A stretch of 64,000 bases of DNA from Picocystis sp. L7. Taxonomy: Eukaryota > Chlorophyta > Picocystophyceae > Picocystales > Picocystaceae. This document shows positions 10,780-20,819 of the stretch, in pieces. The first letter of the stretch is position 1, and each line of letters starts with the position of its first letter. The position numbers and the translations under genes were made by a program. The DNA lies in assembly GCA_020975725.1 (NCBI GenBank), contig QXJR01000015.1:372001-436000 (forward strand), written 5' to 3'. The notes under the pieces were generated by a model. That model was not told the origin of the DNA. It did not search any database and saw nothing but the letters and a program-made list of their open reading frames with translations.

Positions 10780-11156
10780 TGTCGCGCTTCACAACAACTC
10801 GAATCCGCCTCGGTTCCCGGCGATGTTAATCGCGAGTTAAGCTCTGCCAACTCTCCCTCCGTCTCGGGGTTCATCGATCGGTTAACCTCGATGCCAGGGA
10901 TCGGGTCCCTCCTTCCCATCGGGGGGCTGGGTTAACCTCGATGGGACCCCTCGGATCGTTTGCGGCTGGAGGGAGGAACGCGAAGTTAACCTCCTGGGTT
11001 TGGTGCTCGAGGGACCCACCTCCCCAGACGGTGTCTCTCCATTTCCTCGGGTGGAGTGGACGGTCCTTGATCGGACAGACCGGGAATCTTGAAAGGAAGG
11101 GTCCGGTTCGATGGGAAGGTCGAAAGGCGAGCACCTACGATCGAAAGGGAAACGGG
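10780..11156. promoter_or_regulatory. GET3 promoter region with repeated GTTAAC words
   Basis: About 375 nt between two plus-strand genes. GTTAAC occurs at 10881-10886, 10931-10936 and 10985-10990, and the first two sit in the same longer word GGTTAACCTCGATG. GTTAAT and GTTAAG lie at about 10825-10840. The word ATCGAAAGGGAAAC lies about 10 nt before the GET3 start. This is the densest cluster of these words in the window. Confidence 0.5.
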
Positions 11157-13280
11157 ATGGCGACGATGGCGACGACGAGCGCCAAAGCGACGATGGCGCA
11201 TCGATGTCGCACCGAAAGGCGCGTGGTTGGACGCAGAATGGTGTGCAGATCCACATCGGATGCACCCGTGCCCTCCAGTGGGGTCGAAGTGCGTCGCAGG
11301 TACGCGATGCTGGGTGGAAAAGGCGGCGTGGGAAAGACCAGCATGGCCGCTTCGTTGGCGCTGCGATGGTGCGAAGCCGGCCATCCTACATTGGTGGTGT
11401 CGACAGATCCTGCACACTCGCTCTCCGACAGCCTTGCACAAGACGTATCCGGTGGCAGTCCGGTGGAGGTGGAAGGCACCGACGGCATGCTCTATGGGAT
11501 GGAGGTGGATCCCATCGAAGCAAGAGAAGAATTCCGACGTGTCATGGGGAAAGATGGGGGAAAAGGGGTGCAAGACTTCATGGGAAGCTTTGGACTTGGC
11601 GGATTGGCAAAGCAACTGGAGGAATTGAAGCTGGGAGAACTGTTGGATACCCCCCCACCTGGGTTTGACGAAGTGGTGGCCCTCTCGAGGGTGTTCATGT
11701 TCCTTGAAGATGAGAAGTATGCTCGCTTCACCCACATTGTGTTCGATACTGCACCTACGGGACACACGCTCCGACTCCTCTCGCTTCCAGATTTTATTGA
11801 TGTAGGGATTGGGAAGCTCTTCAAACTGCGCAGAATCGTCGGGAAGATCACCGGGGCCATCAAAGGATTTTTTGGAGGGCAGAATGATGTGGATCCTGCC
11901 GAGCAGCAGCTGGACAACCTCAAAAGGAGGCTTGAAAAGGTCAGAGAAGTGTTCCATGATCCTGTCAACTCGGAGTTCATGATTGTCTGTATTCCAACAG
12001 TAATGGCGATCAATGAAAGTAGGAGGCTTCTCCATTCACTGAAGAAGGAAGGTGTTCCCGTACATACCCTTGTTATCAACCAGATGGTACCTCCCAACAA
12101 AGCAGAAAAGTTTTTTAACATGCGGAGGAAGGATCAAGAAAGGTCCATTGCCACCCTCCGGGAAGATCCCGAGCTGCAGTCCCTTTACATAATCCAGGCT
12201 CCCCTGCTCGATCTCGAAGTGAGGGGCATTGGAGCACTGCAATACTTCGGAGACCAGGTTTGGAAGGCAGAAGAAGCTCACTTGGACGAATTGTTGCAGG
12301 GAAAACAACGTAAGTACTTCTTTGTCACTGGCAAAGGGGGGGTTGGCAAAACTAGCCTTTCTTCCTCCTTAGCCCTAGAGTTTGCCAAGGAAGGGCATCA
12401 AACACTTTTGGTTTCCACAGATCCAGCCCACTCTTTGAGTGATTCCTTGGCAGAATTTGTGGGCGGGGGAAAACCTGTGCCAGTGGCTGGTACTGATTTG
12501 CCTATTTTCGGGATGGAAATCAATCCAGAAGAGGCTGCCGACAGTTTCAAGGCTTTTGTTGGGCAAAGCAAGAGGGTAGGTAAGATTTTGGATAACCTTG
12601 GTTCCTTCTCTGCAGAACTGAGGGACTTAAAGCTTGGCGAGCTCCTTGAAACTGCGCCACCTGGTCTGGACGAGGCAGTTGCCATTGCACGTGTGATTGA
12701 TTTTGCTGAAAGCGAAGACTATGCTAGATTCAGCCGGATAGTCATTGACACTGCGCCAACAGGACACACCTTGCGTCTTCTCACGTTGCCGGAATTTTTA
12801 GATTCCTCTTTGGAAAAGATCCTTTCCCTGAGGAAGAAGGTTGCCAGTGCTAGTTCTACCATCCAGAGCCTGTTTGGTGTGAGTCCAGAGGAACAACAGG
12901 AGGCTATCAGGAGCCTCGAGTCCCTCCAGCGTCAGGTAAGAATGGTGGGTGATCTGTTCAGAAATGTCGATGCAACAGAATTCATCATTGCCACGATACC
13001 TACAACCATGGCCACCAGCGAGAGCTCCCGACTTGCCAAGACTTTGCACGAGGAGGGCATTCCTGTGAAACGGATAATTGTAAACCAAACAGTGAGTGAA
13101 GGAAGTGCAGAGACATTTTACAACATGAAACGAAACGACCAGGATCGTTCCATGGAGATTGTTCGGAAGGATGTCGACCTCAGCAAATTGACGATAATTC
13201 AGGCAGAGTTGCTGGACCTCGAGGTAAGGGGAGTGCCTGGGCTGCGCTACTTTGGAAGCCAAGTGTGGAAAGAGGAATGA
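11157..13280 (+). CDS. GET3/ArsA-type ATPase with two fused ATPase domains, plastid-like
   Basis: A 707-residue protein made of two complete GET3/ArsA domains in tandem. GET3 proteins bind tail-anchored membrane proteins and deliver them to their target membrane. Each half has its own P-loop GKGGVGKTS (about 53-62 and 392-401), the block STDPAHSLSDSLA, FDTAPTGHTLRLL or IDTAPTGHTLRLL, and a C-terminal end with LEVRG and FG.QVWK. The first 45 residues are Arg/Ser/Ala-rich, consistent with a plastid transit peptide and a GET3B-type stromal protein. Cytosolic eukaryotic GET3 is a single-domain homodimer; here both subunits are fused, as in bacterial ArsA. The second half uses clearly more AT-rich codons than the first. 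The start at 11157 follows the promoter word and opens the transit-like region. Confidence 0.88.
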   Translation: MATMATTSAKATMAHRCRTERRVVGRRMVCRSTSDAPVPSSGVEVRRRYAMLGGKGGVGKTSMAASLALRWCEAGHPTLVVSTDPAHSLSDSLAQDVSGGSPVEVEGTDGMLYGMEVDPIEAREEFRRVMGKDGGKGVQDFMGSFGLGGLAKQLEELKLGELLDTPPPGFDEVVALSRVFMFLEDEKYARFTHIVFDTAPTGHTLRLLSLPDFIDVGIGKLFKLRRIVGKITGAIKGFFGGQNDVDPAEQQLDNLKRRLEKVREVFHDPVNSEFMIVCIPTVMAINESRRLLHSLKKEGVPVHTLVINQMVPPNKAEKFFNMRRKDQERSIATLREDPELQSLYIIQAPLLDLEVRGIGALQYFGDQVWKAEEAHLDELLQGKQRKYFFVTGKGGVGKTSLSSSLALEFAKEGHQTLLVSTDPAHSLSDSLAEFVGGGKPVPVAGTDLPIFGMEINPEEAADSFKAFVGQSKRVGKILDNLGSFSAELRDLKLGELLETAPPGLDEAVAIARVIDFAESEDYARFSRIVIDTAPTGHTLRLLTLPEFLDSSLEKILSLRKKVASASSTIQSLFGVSPEEQQEAIRSLESLQRQVRMVGDLFRNVDATEFIIATIPTTMATSESSRLAKTLHEEGIPVKRIIVNQTVSEGSAETFYNMKRNDQDRSMEIVRKDVDLSKLTIIQAELLDLEVRGVPGLRYFGSQVWKEE

Positions 13281-13294
13281 GTAAGAGTGGTCGA

Positions 13295-13300
13295 AATAAA
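13295..13300 (+). terminator. AATAAA, candidate poly(A) signal of GET3
   Basis: AATAAA is 14 nt after the GET3 stop codon, in an AT-rich short stretch. Confidence 0.4.
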
Positions 13301-13365
13301 GTTATTCATTGATTTCACGTGGTGCGCCGTCTATCCTTGTCCATCACGCTCCTGAAGGCCTGAAG

Positions 13366-13971
13366 TCATTGACCTATGAACCTTCCCTCTTTCAGCAACT
13401 TTGCAATCTCTTCTACTGGAGCCATTGCTCCCATCCCAACGTCTCCGCATGCAAGAGTCTTGCAGATGGGGGGTATCACTATGACGCCAAGTTCCTTCAG
13501 GGTGCGCAGATGTCTTTCAGTGAAGATGCTGTCCCACATCAGCGTGTTCATTGCCGGAGCCACTAGGACAGGCTTTTGGAAGTCCCACGCCCGAAAGATG
13601 CAGGTCAACAGATTATCCGCAAGTCCACACGCGAACTTGGCCAGCGTGTTTGCGCTTAGCGGTGCAATCAGAAGGATGTCGGCCCAGTTTCTCAAGTCGA
13701 TGTGCATGACGGGGTCTCCTTTCCGCTGCCACTGGTTCCACTCGTCTTTGTCTCCCAGGATGTGGATTCCATGCATGCTGGAAGTTTGGTGGTTTTCAAA
13801 GAAGTTCCGGGCAGCCTCGGTGACCACAACTTGAAGCTCAAAGTGAGGTTCGAGGGCTTGCACCATCTCCTCTAGTTTGATGGCAGCCACGCTGCCTGTG
13901 ATTCCCAGGAGCAGCTTGCAGCGCTTGTCCGTTCGCTCAGACCGGTTTTCGTCTTTGCCTCCTTTCTCCAT
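13366..13971 (-). CDS. Phosphopantothenoylcysteine decarboxylase (HAL3/COAC)
   Basis: A 201-residue flavoprotein that decarboxylates 4'-phosphopantothenoylcysteine to 4'-phosphopantetheine in coenzyme A synthesis. The FMN-binding start KLLLGITGSVAAIKLEEMVQ, the catalytic histidine in PVMHIDLRNWADILLIAPLS, the signature PAMNTLMWDSIF (PxMNxxMW) and the substrate flap ACGDVGMGAM are all present. Length is that of the single-domain plant enzyme, with no fused CoaB synthetase. It is convergent with GET3 (86 nt apart). Single exon; the ATG at 13971 gives a short charged leader and no obvious targeting peptide. Confidence 0.94.
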   Translation of the reverse strand: MEKGGKDENRSERTDKRCKLLLGITGSVAAIKLEEMVQALEPHFELQVVVTEAARNFFENHQTSSMHGIHILGDKDEWNQWQRKGDPVMHIDLRNWADILLIAPLSANTLAKFACGLADNLLTCIFRAWDFQKPVLVAPAMNTLMWDSIFTERHLRTLKELGVIVIPPICKTLACGDVGMGAMAPVEEIAKLLKEGRFIGQ

Positions 13972-14056
13972 CCTTCATGCGAAAGGCAGCGATTGGATCT
14001 ACGGATTCCAGTCGTACGTGCTTGTGTCTCTGCAATCGAGCGGTGGCTTGTGCAGC

Positions 14057-14317
14057 TCACCTCGCGGCTTGTTCCGCTCGTTCCACGTCTCGTTCCCGGA
14101 TCTTCGCGAGGAGGGCCTCGCGATCTTTCTTCGCTCTCTCCCGATTCAATGCGCTTTTGATTCCCTTCTCTTCTCGGAGGCAGCTGTCGAGCTTTCGCTT
14201 GGCTTCGTTGCAGACGCCGACGAACTTCTGCCACGGATTTTCTTCGTGGCACCGTTTCAAGGCCAAGATGGCGTCGGCACAGTGCGGGTGTTCCTTCACC
14301 GTGAGCAGTGGATGCAT
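14057..14317 (-). CDS. CMC2-like twin CX9C mitochondrial protein
   Basis: An 86-residue small protein of the intermembrane space. CMC2 takes part in cytochrome c oxidase assembly. It starts MHPLLTVKEHPHC, the typical CMC2 opening. The two CX9C pairs are CADAILALKRC and CNEAKRKLDSC, with NPWQKFVGVC between them, and a basic helical tail follows. The start at 14317 is chosen because MHP is conserved; the frame is open further upstream without similarity. It lies on the same strand as PPC decarboxylase, 85 nt upstream of it. Confidence 0.85.
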   Translation of the reverse strand: MHPLLTVKEHPHCADAILALKRCHEENPWQKFVGVCNEAKRKLDSCLREEKGIKSALNRERAKKDREALLAKIRERDVERAEQAAR

Positions 14318-14694
14318 GCCAGGACCGCCTGCGCCTCGACCACGTCCAGGATCGATCCTTTCGACGTCCTGCGACGCGTTCGAGCGCTTCGGAACGCGCG
14401 CCAAGCGCAGCCGCGTGGAGGTGGACTGGACCGACGGTGCCGACGGTGCACGTGTCGGCTGGCATTGGACGTGGCAGGCACACGCCCACAGGCAAGGCAG
14501 CGCATGGGAGAGTCACTTGGAAGGTCTTTACATGCATTGGAGTGGAAAGAAGTACAAGTGAGCGTGCAGGGAAGCCTGGGAATTGGCCAAGGAGAGACGG
14601 ACCATGGAACGAAGCCGCCTGGTCCCAGCACCACAGAAGAAGAGATACAAGTCGAGTGGAACGGTGGTGTGCAAAATCCGTTCCAGGCGTGTTC
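14318..14694. other. Intergenic, CMC2 to ML-domain gene
   Basis: About 375 nt between two minus-strand genes. It should hold the CMC2 promoter and the 3' end of the ML-domain gene. Nothing else is seen. Confidence 0.3.
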
Positions 14695-15298
14695 TCACAT
14701 CTCGGCCAACACGCGTTGGAACTCGATGGGTTTGAGTTCCTGTGCGAACTTGTCGTATCCCAAGGAGAACACGATGTTGAGGTCCACGGACAAGCAAAGG
14801 AGAGGAGCACCAGCGGTGTCGGTCGCCTTCATGACCACGTGGTACGTTCCCGAAGGCGTAAGCCTGGGCAAGCTGCTCTCGTAGCGAATCACCACGTCTC
14901 CTTGCTTCACCGGACACTCCGTGAATCCACACAAATCCTTGGTGGTGGTGTAGATGTGCAAGCCGTGAAGATACACGAGGATTTGCACCTCTCCACCCGT
15001 GCAGTTGGCTTGAGCGGTACCTGGCAGAGAGATGTCGAAGTTCTTTCCAGACACCAACGGATCCGGATTCAACACCAATCTGTTCACGTCGAATTCGCCA
15101 CGTCCTGTTCGCGTGCGGAGAGCGTCCAGCGGACCGTCGACCACGTCAGCAGGTCCTCCTTCGCTCCCGTCGGGTGCATCACGCGCACGCACCGCACAGC
15201 TTCCAGGACGTGTTCCCTCGCACAAGTCCCAGCAGCATCGAAAGGACCGCGAGATACGCCCAGAAACGCATTCTCGCGAGCTTGTTCGCGTCCAACAT
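14695..15298 (-). CDS. Secreted ML-domain (NPC2/MD-2-like) lipid-binding protein
   Basis: Two exons, 15193..15298 and 14695..15104, give 171 residues. ML-domain proteins bind sterols or phospholipids in the vacuole or outside the cell. The first exon encodes a signal peptide, MRFWAYLAVLSMLLGLVRG, then NTSWKLCG. The second exon continues with GEFDVNRLVLNPDPLVSGK, and later TYHVVMKATDTAGAPLLCLS. Cysteines typical of the fold are present in SWKLCG, ANCTGG, LCGFTEC and LLCLS. The 88-nt intron (15105..15192) begins GTGCGT, has CCTGCTGACGTGG and ends CAG; phase 1 joining rebuilds the family's W.LCG.GEF opening. The start is either the ATG at 15298 or the in-frame ATG at 15271. Confidence 0.88.
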
Positions 15299-17864
15299 CG
15301 CCGACGTGCGCCGAAAGCGAATGGGCGACACGAAACGCGCCTCGGATCGCAACCTCTGGTCGACCGCCTTCGATATCTCGTACGAAATATCGATGAACTG
15401 GGTCAATGATCTCGATCCACCATGTCGGGGTCGGGGTGGGGATCTCGGAAGGGATCCGAGAGGATCGTCCCTCGGAAGGGGAGGACTATGGGAGGACCGT
15501 AAAGACTGCTCTGTCCATACGGTCCTTGGGAGATCTCCAGGGCCCTCCCCCCGAAGAGTTTCTTCTTTCCGAGGAGGGAGGGGTGCAGATTTGCCTCCGC
15601 CGGGGGAAGACCTCCCGCCAAAAATATCCCCCCCTGTGCTGTGAAGAGCGGGAAGTATCTGGATTGGCCCGGGAGCCGTAGCTGGTACGTTTGTGGACCG
15701 TCCGGGTACTGGGGCTTCGCCATGGGTCTACACCTCGTGTGGACCGTGTGGACCGTCGGTATCCGAGAAAAAGACCGCACAAGCACAGCGACACGCGCAA
15801 CTTCGTCGACGTCCTTCAACTCGTGCGAAGACCGATGCGAAGCTTCCGAGCCTTAGAAGCGCCCAAGCGTCCCACCTTCCCCTTCCAAGAACGTGGGCAC
15901 GCAGATCTGGTGCGTAGATCCACGGCCGGGAACGCGACGGGGTATGCACGACGAGGAATCGAGCGGACCTCGCACGGCGCCTCCCACTTGAAGTGCGTTT
16001 GAGAGAGACGTTCCGAACGATGGACAACTTCCTGCTGCGAACCACGCCCGTTGCTTGATGGCAAGGGGCGTTTCGCACGCGAACGCGCCTCTCCACGTCT
16101 CGCCGACCGGATTTCTCATCCAAGCCGCCCAACGCGGATCGAGGATCCGCAGTGCCGCCGGGAACGATCAAGTGTCTCGCTGCGCACAGATCGGAGCGAT
16201 CGAGAGCACGCACGCATTCCATCATTCCACGTGCGATGCGAACGAACGAAGGGATGTAGCAGCAGGCACACGTCCATGGCGACGCAAGGAAGTACGTCTT
16301 CCGATGCGTTGGACGGCTTGTCCCTTTCCTCCCTCGCATCATGGGGTCGTCTCTTTCCTTGGGGAGGCTCCACGGCTGGTAGCCCTCGGAGGGTCTCTTC
16401 ACAAGCGGTATCTCTTCCAGGGTTGGGTACGGTAGATCTCAGCACGATCCGCTTGGGATCGGACCTCCTGTGTGCATTTCAATGTGGAGCGAGGACGTAT
16501 TGTACGGTCGTTCGGAAAATCTCACCCCAACGTACGTGAGCTCCACGCTCCACCACCTATTCCGGGGACCACACGAGGCGGTTTCCCGAGATATCTGCAC
16601 GTGGCATCACCCCGCACGTGCCGGTTGAAGCCCTGGCTATGGTTTGGCTGCCCAGGGCCCATCCCTTCCGAGGAAGATCTTCCGACTTGCCTCGGTTCGC
16701 CGTCCGATCGAAAGGGAAACGAGACGGGTTCCAAAGGGGCTCGAACCGGAAGGGAGGAAGGGTGGATTTTCCCCGGGGGGGCGCCCCACGAAAGCCCGGC
16801 TCGCCCCACCGACCTCGTCGGGACGTCACGTTCTCCGACAGAGTTTTGGGGTATTTCTGGACTATTTGTGGTAGTTTGCACAGTTCCTGTGGAGGAATGA
16901 TGCACGGGGGATTCGAGCCGAAGAGCGCTGAGGATCCACCTTCCTCTGCGGCTTTGGTTCCATCCATGGCTTTCCATCGAAATATGCATCGATCGAATTC
17001 ATCCTACGGGGGCACCTCGCACGATCCTCTCCCGGCCGTGTCGCCCGATGTCGAGATGGCGGCATCGTTTTCCGTCCGTGCGATGGGGGAGATATGTTCG
17101 CGTGGGATCGACCCCGCCGGCACTTGGACCCCCCTGTCCTCCCTCCGCCCCCCTTTCCCCTTCCCAACCCCGTTTGTGTCCGGTTGTGTCCCCGGTTCGA
17201 TCCCGAGGGGGTCCCGATTGCCCACCGGGGCGCCCCGATCAAGGCAGATCGGAAGAATGGGAAGAGAGAGGGGGTGCGTGTCCATTGCGACAGTGGCAAG
17301 CAGCCGCGCTTGCACGAGACACGTGCCATTCCTGCGCGCTTCCGAGCGACAGGAGAGCAACCGTGCGACCCTCGTCGGACCCGTGAGGGTGGGAGGTGCG
17401 TCCTGGACTCGAAAACGAAGGATGGAACGGGATCCTGGCGCACACCACGGATCGCCAAACGACACGAAAAGGGGGGGGCAACCGTCGGTTGCGTGGCCTT
17501 TGGGCGAAGCACACCCAGGCGACGAAAAAACGGTGGATGGGAAGGGAAGCGTGGAAGAAGGAGAGAGATCAGACGACGGCCCTGGAAACGACGTGGATGG
17601 GACGAGGACCACGTCGTGGCACTTGGACGAAAAGGGGTCCCTTCGAATCGCCACCTCCGAAAACCACTCGAACGTGCTAGTGGGATCGCGAAAAAGAGAA
17701 CGGGAAACTGACGCTTGTGAACGGAAACGGACGCTGTTCGAACAGGCGTTAATATAAGCTATCGGGGGAATAGTGTTAAACTGGGTAGGTAGGTGTGTGT
17801 TTGGAGGTGCCAATTCCTAGCGTTGCTGCATTCTGTTGACCCTCTGATACGAGAGAACAGCATC
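15299..17864. other. Long GC-rich stretch without a supported gene
   Basis: About 2.5 kb, unusually long for this dense window. It contains ATATCGAT words near 15370-15390, ATCGAAAGGGAAAC near 16692, and many chance open frames on both strands because stop codons are rare in GC-rich DNA. A possible splice acceptor with AACTGACGC followed by GAACAG lies near 17707-17747, which could end a 5' leader intron of the cyclin gene. No protein family is recognisable. A non-coding RNA or leader exons cannot be excluded. Confidence 0.4.
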
Positions 17865-18773
17865 ATGGACTTGGCAGAGCTTCTCTGCAACGAGGAGTGT
17901 GTCGAAACGCTGTTAGAACATCCTCAGTCACCAGCCCTGTCAAAGGCTGAGTGGTCGGGATGGACGGTAGTGGAGGGACAGGAGAAGGTCTCTTGTGCAG
18001 AGGCCTCTGTGGAATTGGAGTCACTGGGCCTCAAGCAACTGGGCCATTGGGTAGGACACAAGTTGGCACATCAGGAGTTTTCAATAGAAGCAAGGGAGAG
18101 GGTACTTGCTATTGAATGGCTGCAGCATCTGAGAGAAATACATTCCCTCAGGTGGCAAACGTTTGGGGTAGCGGTGAACCTTTTAGATAGGTTTCTGGTT
18201 AGCAGTCGTGGGTTTCCGGTACAACTGGTGGGTCTTGCTGCCACGGCAGCAATGATGGTGGCGACCAAAATGGAAGAGGTCGCGGCTCCCTCATTTCAAT
18301 CGTTTTTTGCCTGTTGCATGGGTCAGTTCTCGGGGGATACACTCAAACAAATGGAAGTGAATATGCTTCAAACACTCAAGTGGGAAGCAGCGGCCGTCAC
18401 GCCCTACCACTTTGCAGAAACTATATTGTATGCGTATGGCCAGGCTCTCGTAAGCACAGCAGATGCCCAGGGAATATCTGCGGCCATGTTTCGAGAGGAA
18501 GTGTTTGAGGTCATTGCAAAAGTCGTGACAGAAGATGAGTTTTTGTGCTACCTGCCATCAGTGATTTCGTTTGGGGTCATCAAGGCTGTAGCAAGGCATA
18601 ATGGGTTAGATATGCAATTGATCGAACAAGAGCTACACTGCTTCAATGCAGAGAAACACCGTTGGCTGGATGTGGAGGCGTGCTGTCGCATGTTGGAGAA
18701 CAATATTTTGTTCCATTACCGCCGGGCTCAGAGTCCACGTGGACACTTTGAATCTATGCATGAGTTTGAGTAG
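17865..18773 (+). CDS. D-type cyclin
   Basis: A 302-residue plant-style cyclin D. Such cyclins pair with CDKA and phosphorylate the retinoblastoma protein to start the cell cycle. The N-terminus MDLAELLCNEECVETLLEHP contains LLCNE, which fits the LxCxE retinoblastoma-binding motif at the place expected in plant D cyclins. The cyclin box spans about 75-190, with REIHSLRWQTFGVAVNLLDR and AATAAMMVATKMEEVAAPSF. Codon use is AT-richer than the DNA upstream. The ATG at 17865 directly precedes the LxCxE motif. Upstream the frame stays open a short distance, and a leader intron is possible. It converges on the PSD gene. Confidence 0.87.
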   Translation: MDLAELLCNEECVETLLEHPQSPALSKAEWSGWTVVEGQEKVSCAEASVELESLGLKQLGHWVGHKLAHQEFSIEARERVLAIEWLQHLREIHSLRWQTFGVAVNLLDRFLVSSRGFPVQLVGLAATAAMMVATKMEEVAAPSFQSFFACCMGQFSGDTLKQMEVNMLQTLKWEAAAVTPYHFAETILYAYGQALVSTADAQGISAAMFREEVFEVIAKVVTEDEFLCYLPSVISFGVIKAVARHNGLDMQLIEQELHCFNAEKHRWLDVEACCRMLENNILFHYRRAQSPRGHFESMHEFE

Positions 18774-18913
18774 AGCACACAGATGAGAGGTAAATGTGTT
18801 CTTGAATGAATGATCGTGTATGTGCGCTTGCATGCACAAGAGAGTGGAAGTCGTGCGTCAGTGTATCGTCCCTCCTTGATTTTGTAACCTTATAAAGTAC
18901 ACCAAAAAAGGCT

Positions 18914-20065
18914 TCATTGGCGTCTTTGCTGCGTTGCCAGGACCTGTCCCATTCGGATGCGATCCCCATGTTTCACATGGAATTCGATGGGTCCATCTTC
19001 TACGGTGGTGCTGTGCACAATGACGACCGTAGACCCAAGGTTGAAGCTGGCCACCTCCTGTCCGGCTTTCAAAAGCACCCCTTTCCCCTCTCCGTACCTT
19101 TGAATATGATCCTTGCCTTTAGACAGAGCCCTGTAGGGTCGATTGGTGGCCAGCTCTGGCTCCAGTGTGACACCGATGCTGCCGACGTTGAGCGCACCAA
19201 TGGCTGCCATCGCACAACTTCCAGTTTCACACTCTCCTTCGAGTATGACCCTCTCGTTTTCTACGTAGATTCCAGGCACGCGCTCCACGGCGCGGTCGTT
19301 CACCGGCAGCAGTTCGCCTGGGATCCACCTTCTCGTTCGGACGTTCCAGTGGCAAGGCGCGTGGATCCGGTGGTAGTCTCCAGGCGCCAGGTACAACACG
19401 AGGTAATGCACTTGTTTCGTTGGATCTATCAAATCTTCCCATTCTCGACGTAGCAGTCCGTGAATCGAGTACCTCCTGCCTTTGGCTTCGAAGCATGCTT
19501 CTCGACCGTCTGTGGTGGCTTTTCCCACGGACATCACGCGTCCGTCTACAGGCGACACGATCCCTCCTGGACCTGCCTCTTCGATTGTGCGTGCTCCAGG
19601 CTTGAGTTTGCGTGCAAAGAACTCCCTCAGGGTGCGGTACTCTTCCATGGAACGCTCGGCCTCGTCCAAGTTGGCATGGAACGCGCGCGCCCAACCTCCG
19701 TAGATCCACTTCCGCGCGAAGGTCGGCAACGGAACGGACGCTGCGCATCCGAAAGCGCGCGAGGCGGTCCTTTGCGGCAGCATACGGTACAGGGCCGCGT
19801 CCTGCACCTGTTCTGCTGCGGAAGGCACCTGCACGAGCGCGTAGGTGGCCGCGCCGACGCCGACGCAGGCCCACGCGACGACCACCGCCGCGCGTCTCTT
19901 GCGTTTCGGCCTTTCTTTTCCCGCGTTTTCCCTCGTGTGGGTCGTGGCACGGCTTTCCAACGTCGACGAGAAGCGTTTGGCGGACGCGGACGCCCGTCGA
20001 AGCAGCGAGAGAGGTCGCATGGCGCCTTGCAATGGCCACGATGGGAGACGCGATGCGCTTCGCAT
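18914..20065 (-). CDS. Phosphatidylserine decarboxylase, mitochondrial PSD1 type
   Basis: A 383-residue enzyme that converts phosphatidylserine to phosphatidylethanolamine at the mitochondrial inner membrane. The N-terminus MRSASRLPSWPLQGAMRPLS is a basic presequence, followed by one membrane span (VVVAWACVGVGAATYALVQV). The catalytic part has SPVDGRVMSVG, the His block LYLAPGDYHRIHAP and the self-cleavage site LGST in FNLGSTVVIV. Cleavage before Ser345 would make the pyruvoyl group on the small subunit. Length and order match PSD1. The ATG at 20065 is the first in a frame that is also open a little further upstream. No intron is needed. The gene is followed, tail to tail, by cyclin D. Confidence 0.93.
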   Translation of the reverse strand: MRSASRLPSWPLQGAMRPLSLLRRASASAKRFSSTLESRATTHTRENAGKERPKRKRRAAVVVAWACVGVGAATYALVQVPSAAEQVQDAALYRMLPQRTASRAFGCAASVPLPTFARKWIYGGWARAFHANLDEAERSMEEYRTLREFFARKLKPGARTIEEAGPGGIVSPVDGRVMSVGKATTDGREACFEAKGRRYSIHGLLRREWEDLIDPTKQVHYLVLYLAPGDYHRIHAPCHWNVRTRRWIPGELLPVNDRAVERVPGIYVENERVILEGECETGSCAMAAIGALNVGSIGVTLEPELATNRPYRALSKGKDHIQRYGEGKGVLLKAGQEVASFNLGSTVVIVHSTTVEDGPIEFHVKHGDRIRMGQVLATQQRRQ

Positions 20066-20819
20066 CGACACCACATCCGCGTTCGGATGAGGTTAACTTC
20101 GCACGTAAAAACAAACAAGGAAAACCGAAGGGGGGGTGGAAGGAAGGGGAGTTTCTTCTCTCCTCCGCACGAGGGACGGCGATGGCCGAGGGGGATCCCA
20201 TGCGAGGTGGAGGAAAGCGCGGTGGTTCGGTACGAGACGAGACGAGACGAGAGGGAAGGGAAACCTGGGTGGTTCGGGACCTTTCCGCCGACGAGGCCGT
20301 GCGACGACGGCTCGTCGAAGCGAAGGATCGGGGATGGGGTCCGTGCACCCCAATGCGACGGCCGTGGAACGTGCGATCCAGGCCCATCCCGATGCCCACG
20401 AACAGACCTGCCACGTCCGTCTCAGGGAACCACCGTGCCCGGTGCGAACGCAGCGAACCGTCGGCCTGATCCACGCGTCCCACGGACGCATCCCGTCCTG
20501 TCCCGGTGCAAGAGAAGAAACTCCCTTGGAGGAGGCACCTCGGACTCTCCTCGGTGGTGTGAGGTTTCACCTCGGTCGGTCTATCCCCCCATCGATATTT
20601 TCGATCGAGTTTACGAACCCGGGGTCACGTGTCTGGGGAGAGGAGGCACGGTCCAAGGCACAGAGCAGGATGCAAAGGCACAGGCGAGGCCCGACCACGC
20701 AGCGGGTGCAGTTTAAGAAAGGAATCGAACGAAGGAAGAGCATGCAAAGGGTAGCCGGAAGCATAGAGAGATATTCGGCCACATTACATTTATGATCATT
20801 CAGGAGCGCAGGGAAAAGC
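20066..20819. promoter_or_regulatory. PSD promoter and rhodanese 3' region
   Basis: About 750 nt between two minus-strand genes. GTTAAC lies at 20092-20097, about 27 nt outside the PSD start. GACGAGACGAGACGAG is a short direct repeat near 20234-20250, and CATCGATATTTTCGATCG, a near-palindrome, lies near 20592. No gene is seen. Confidence 0.4.
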
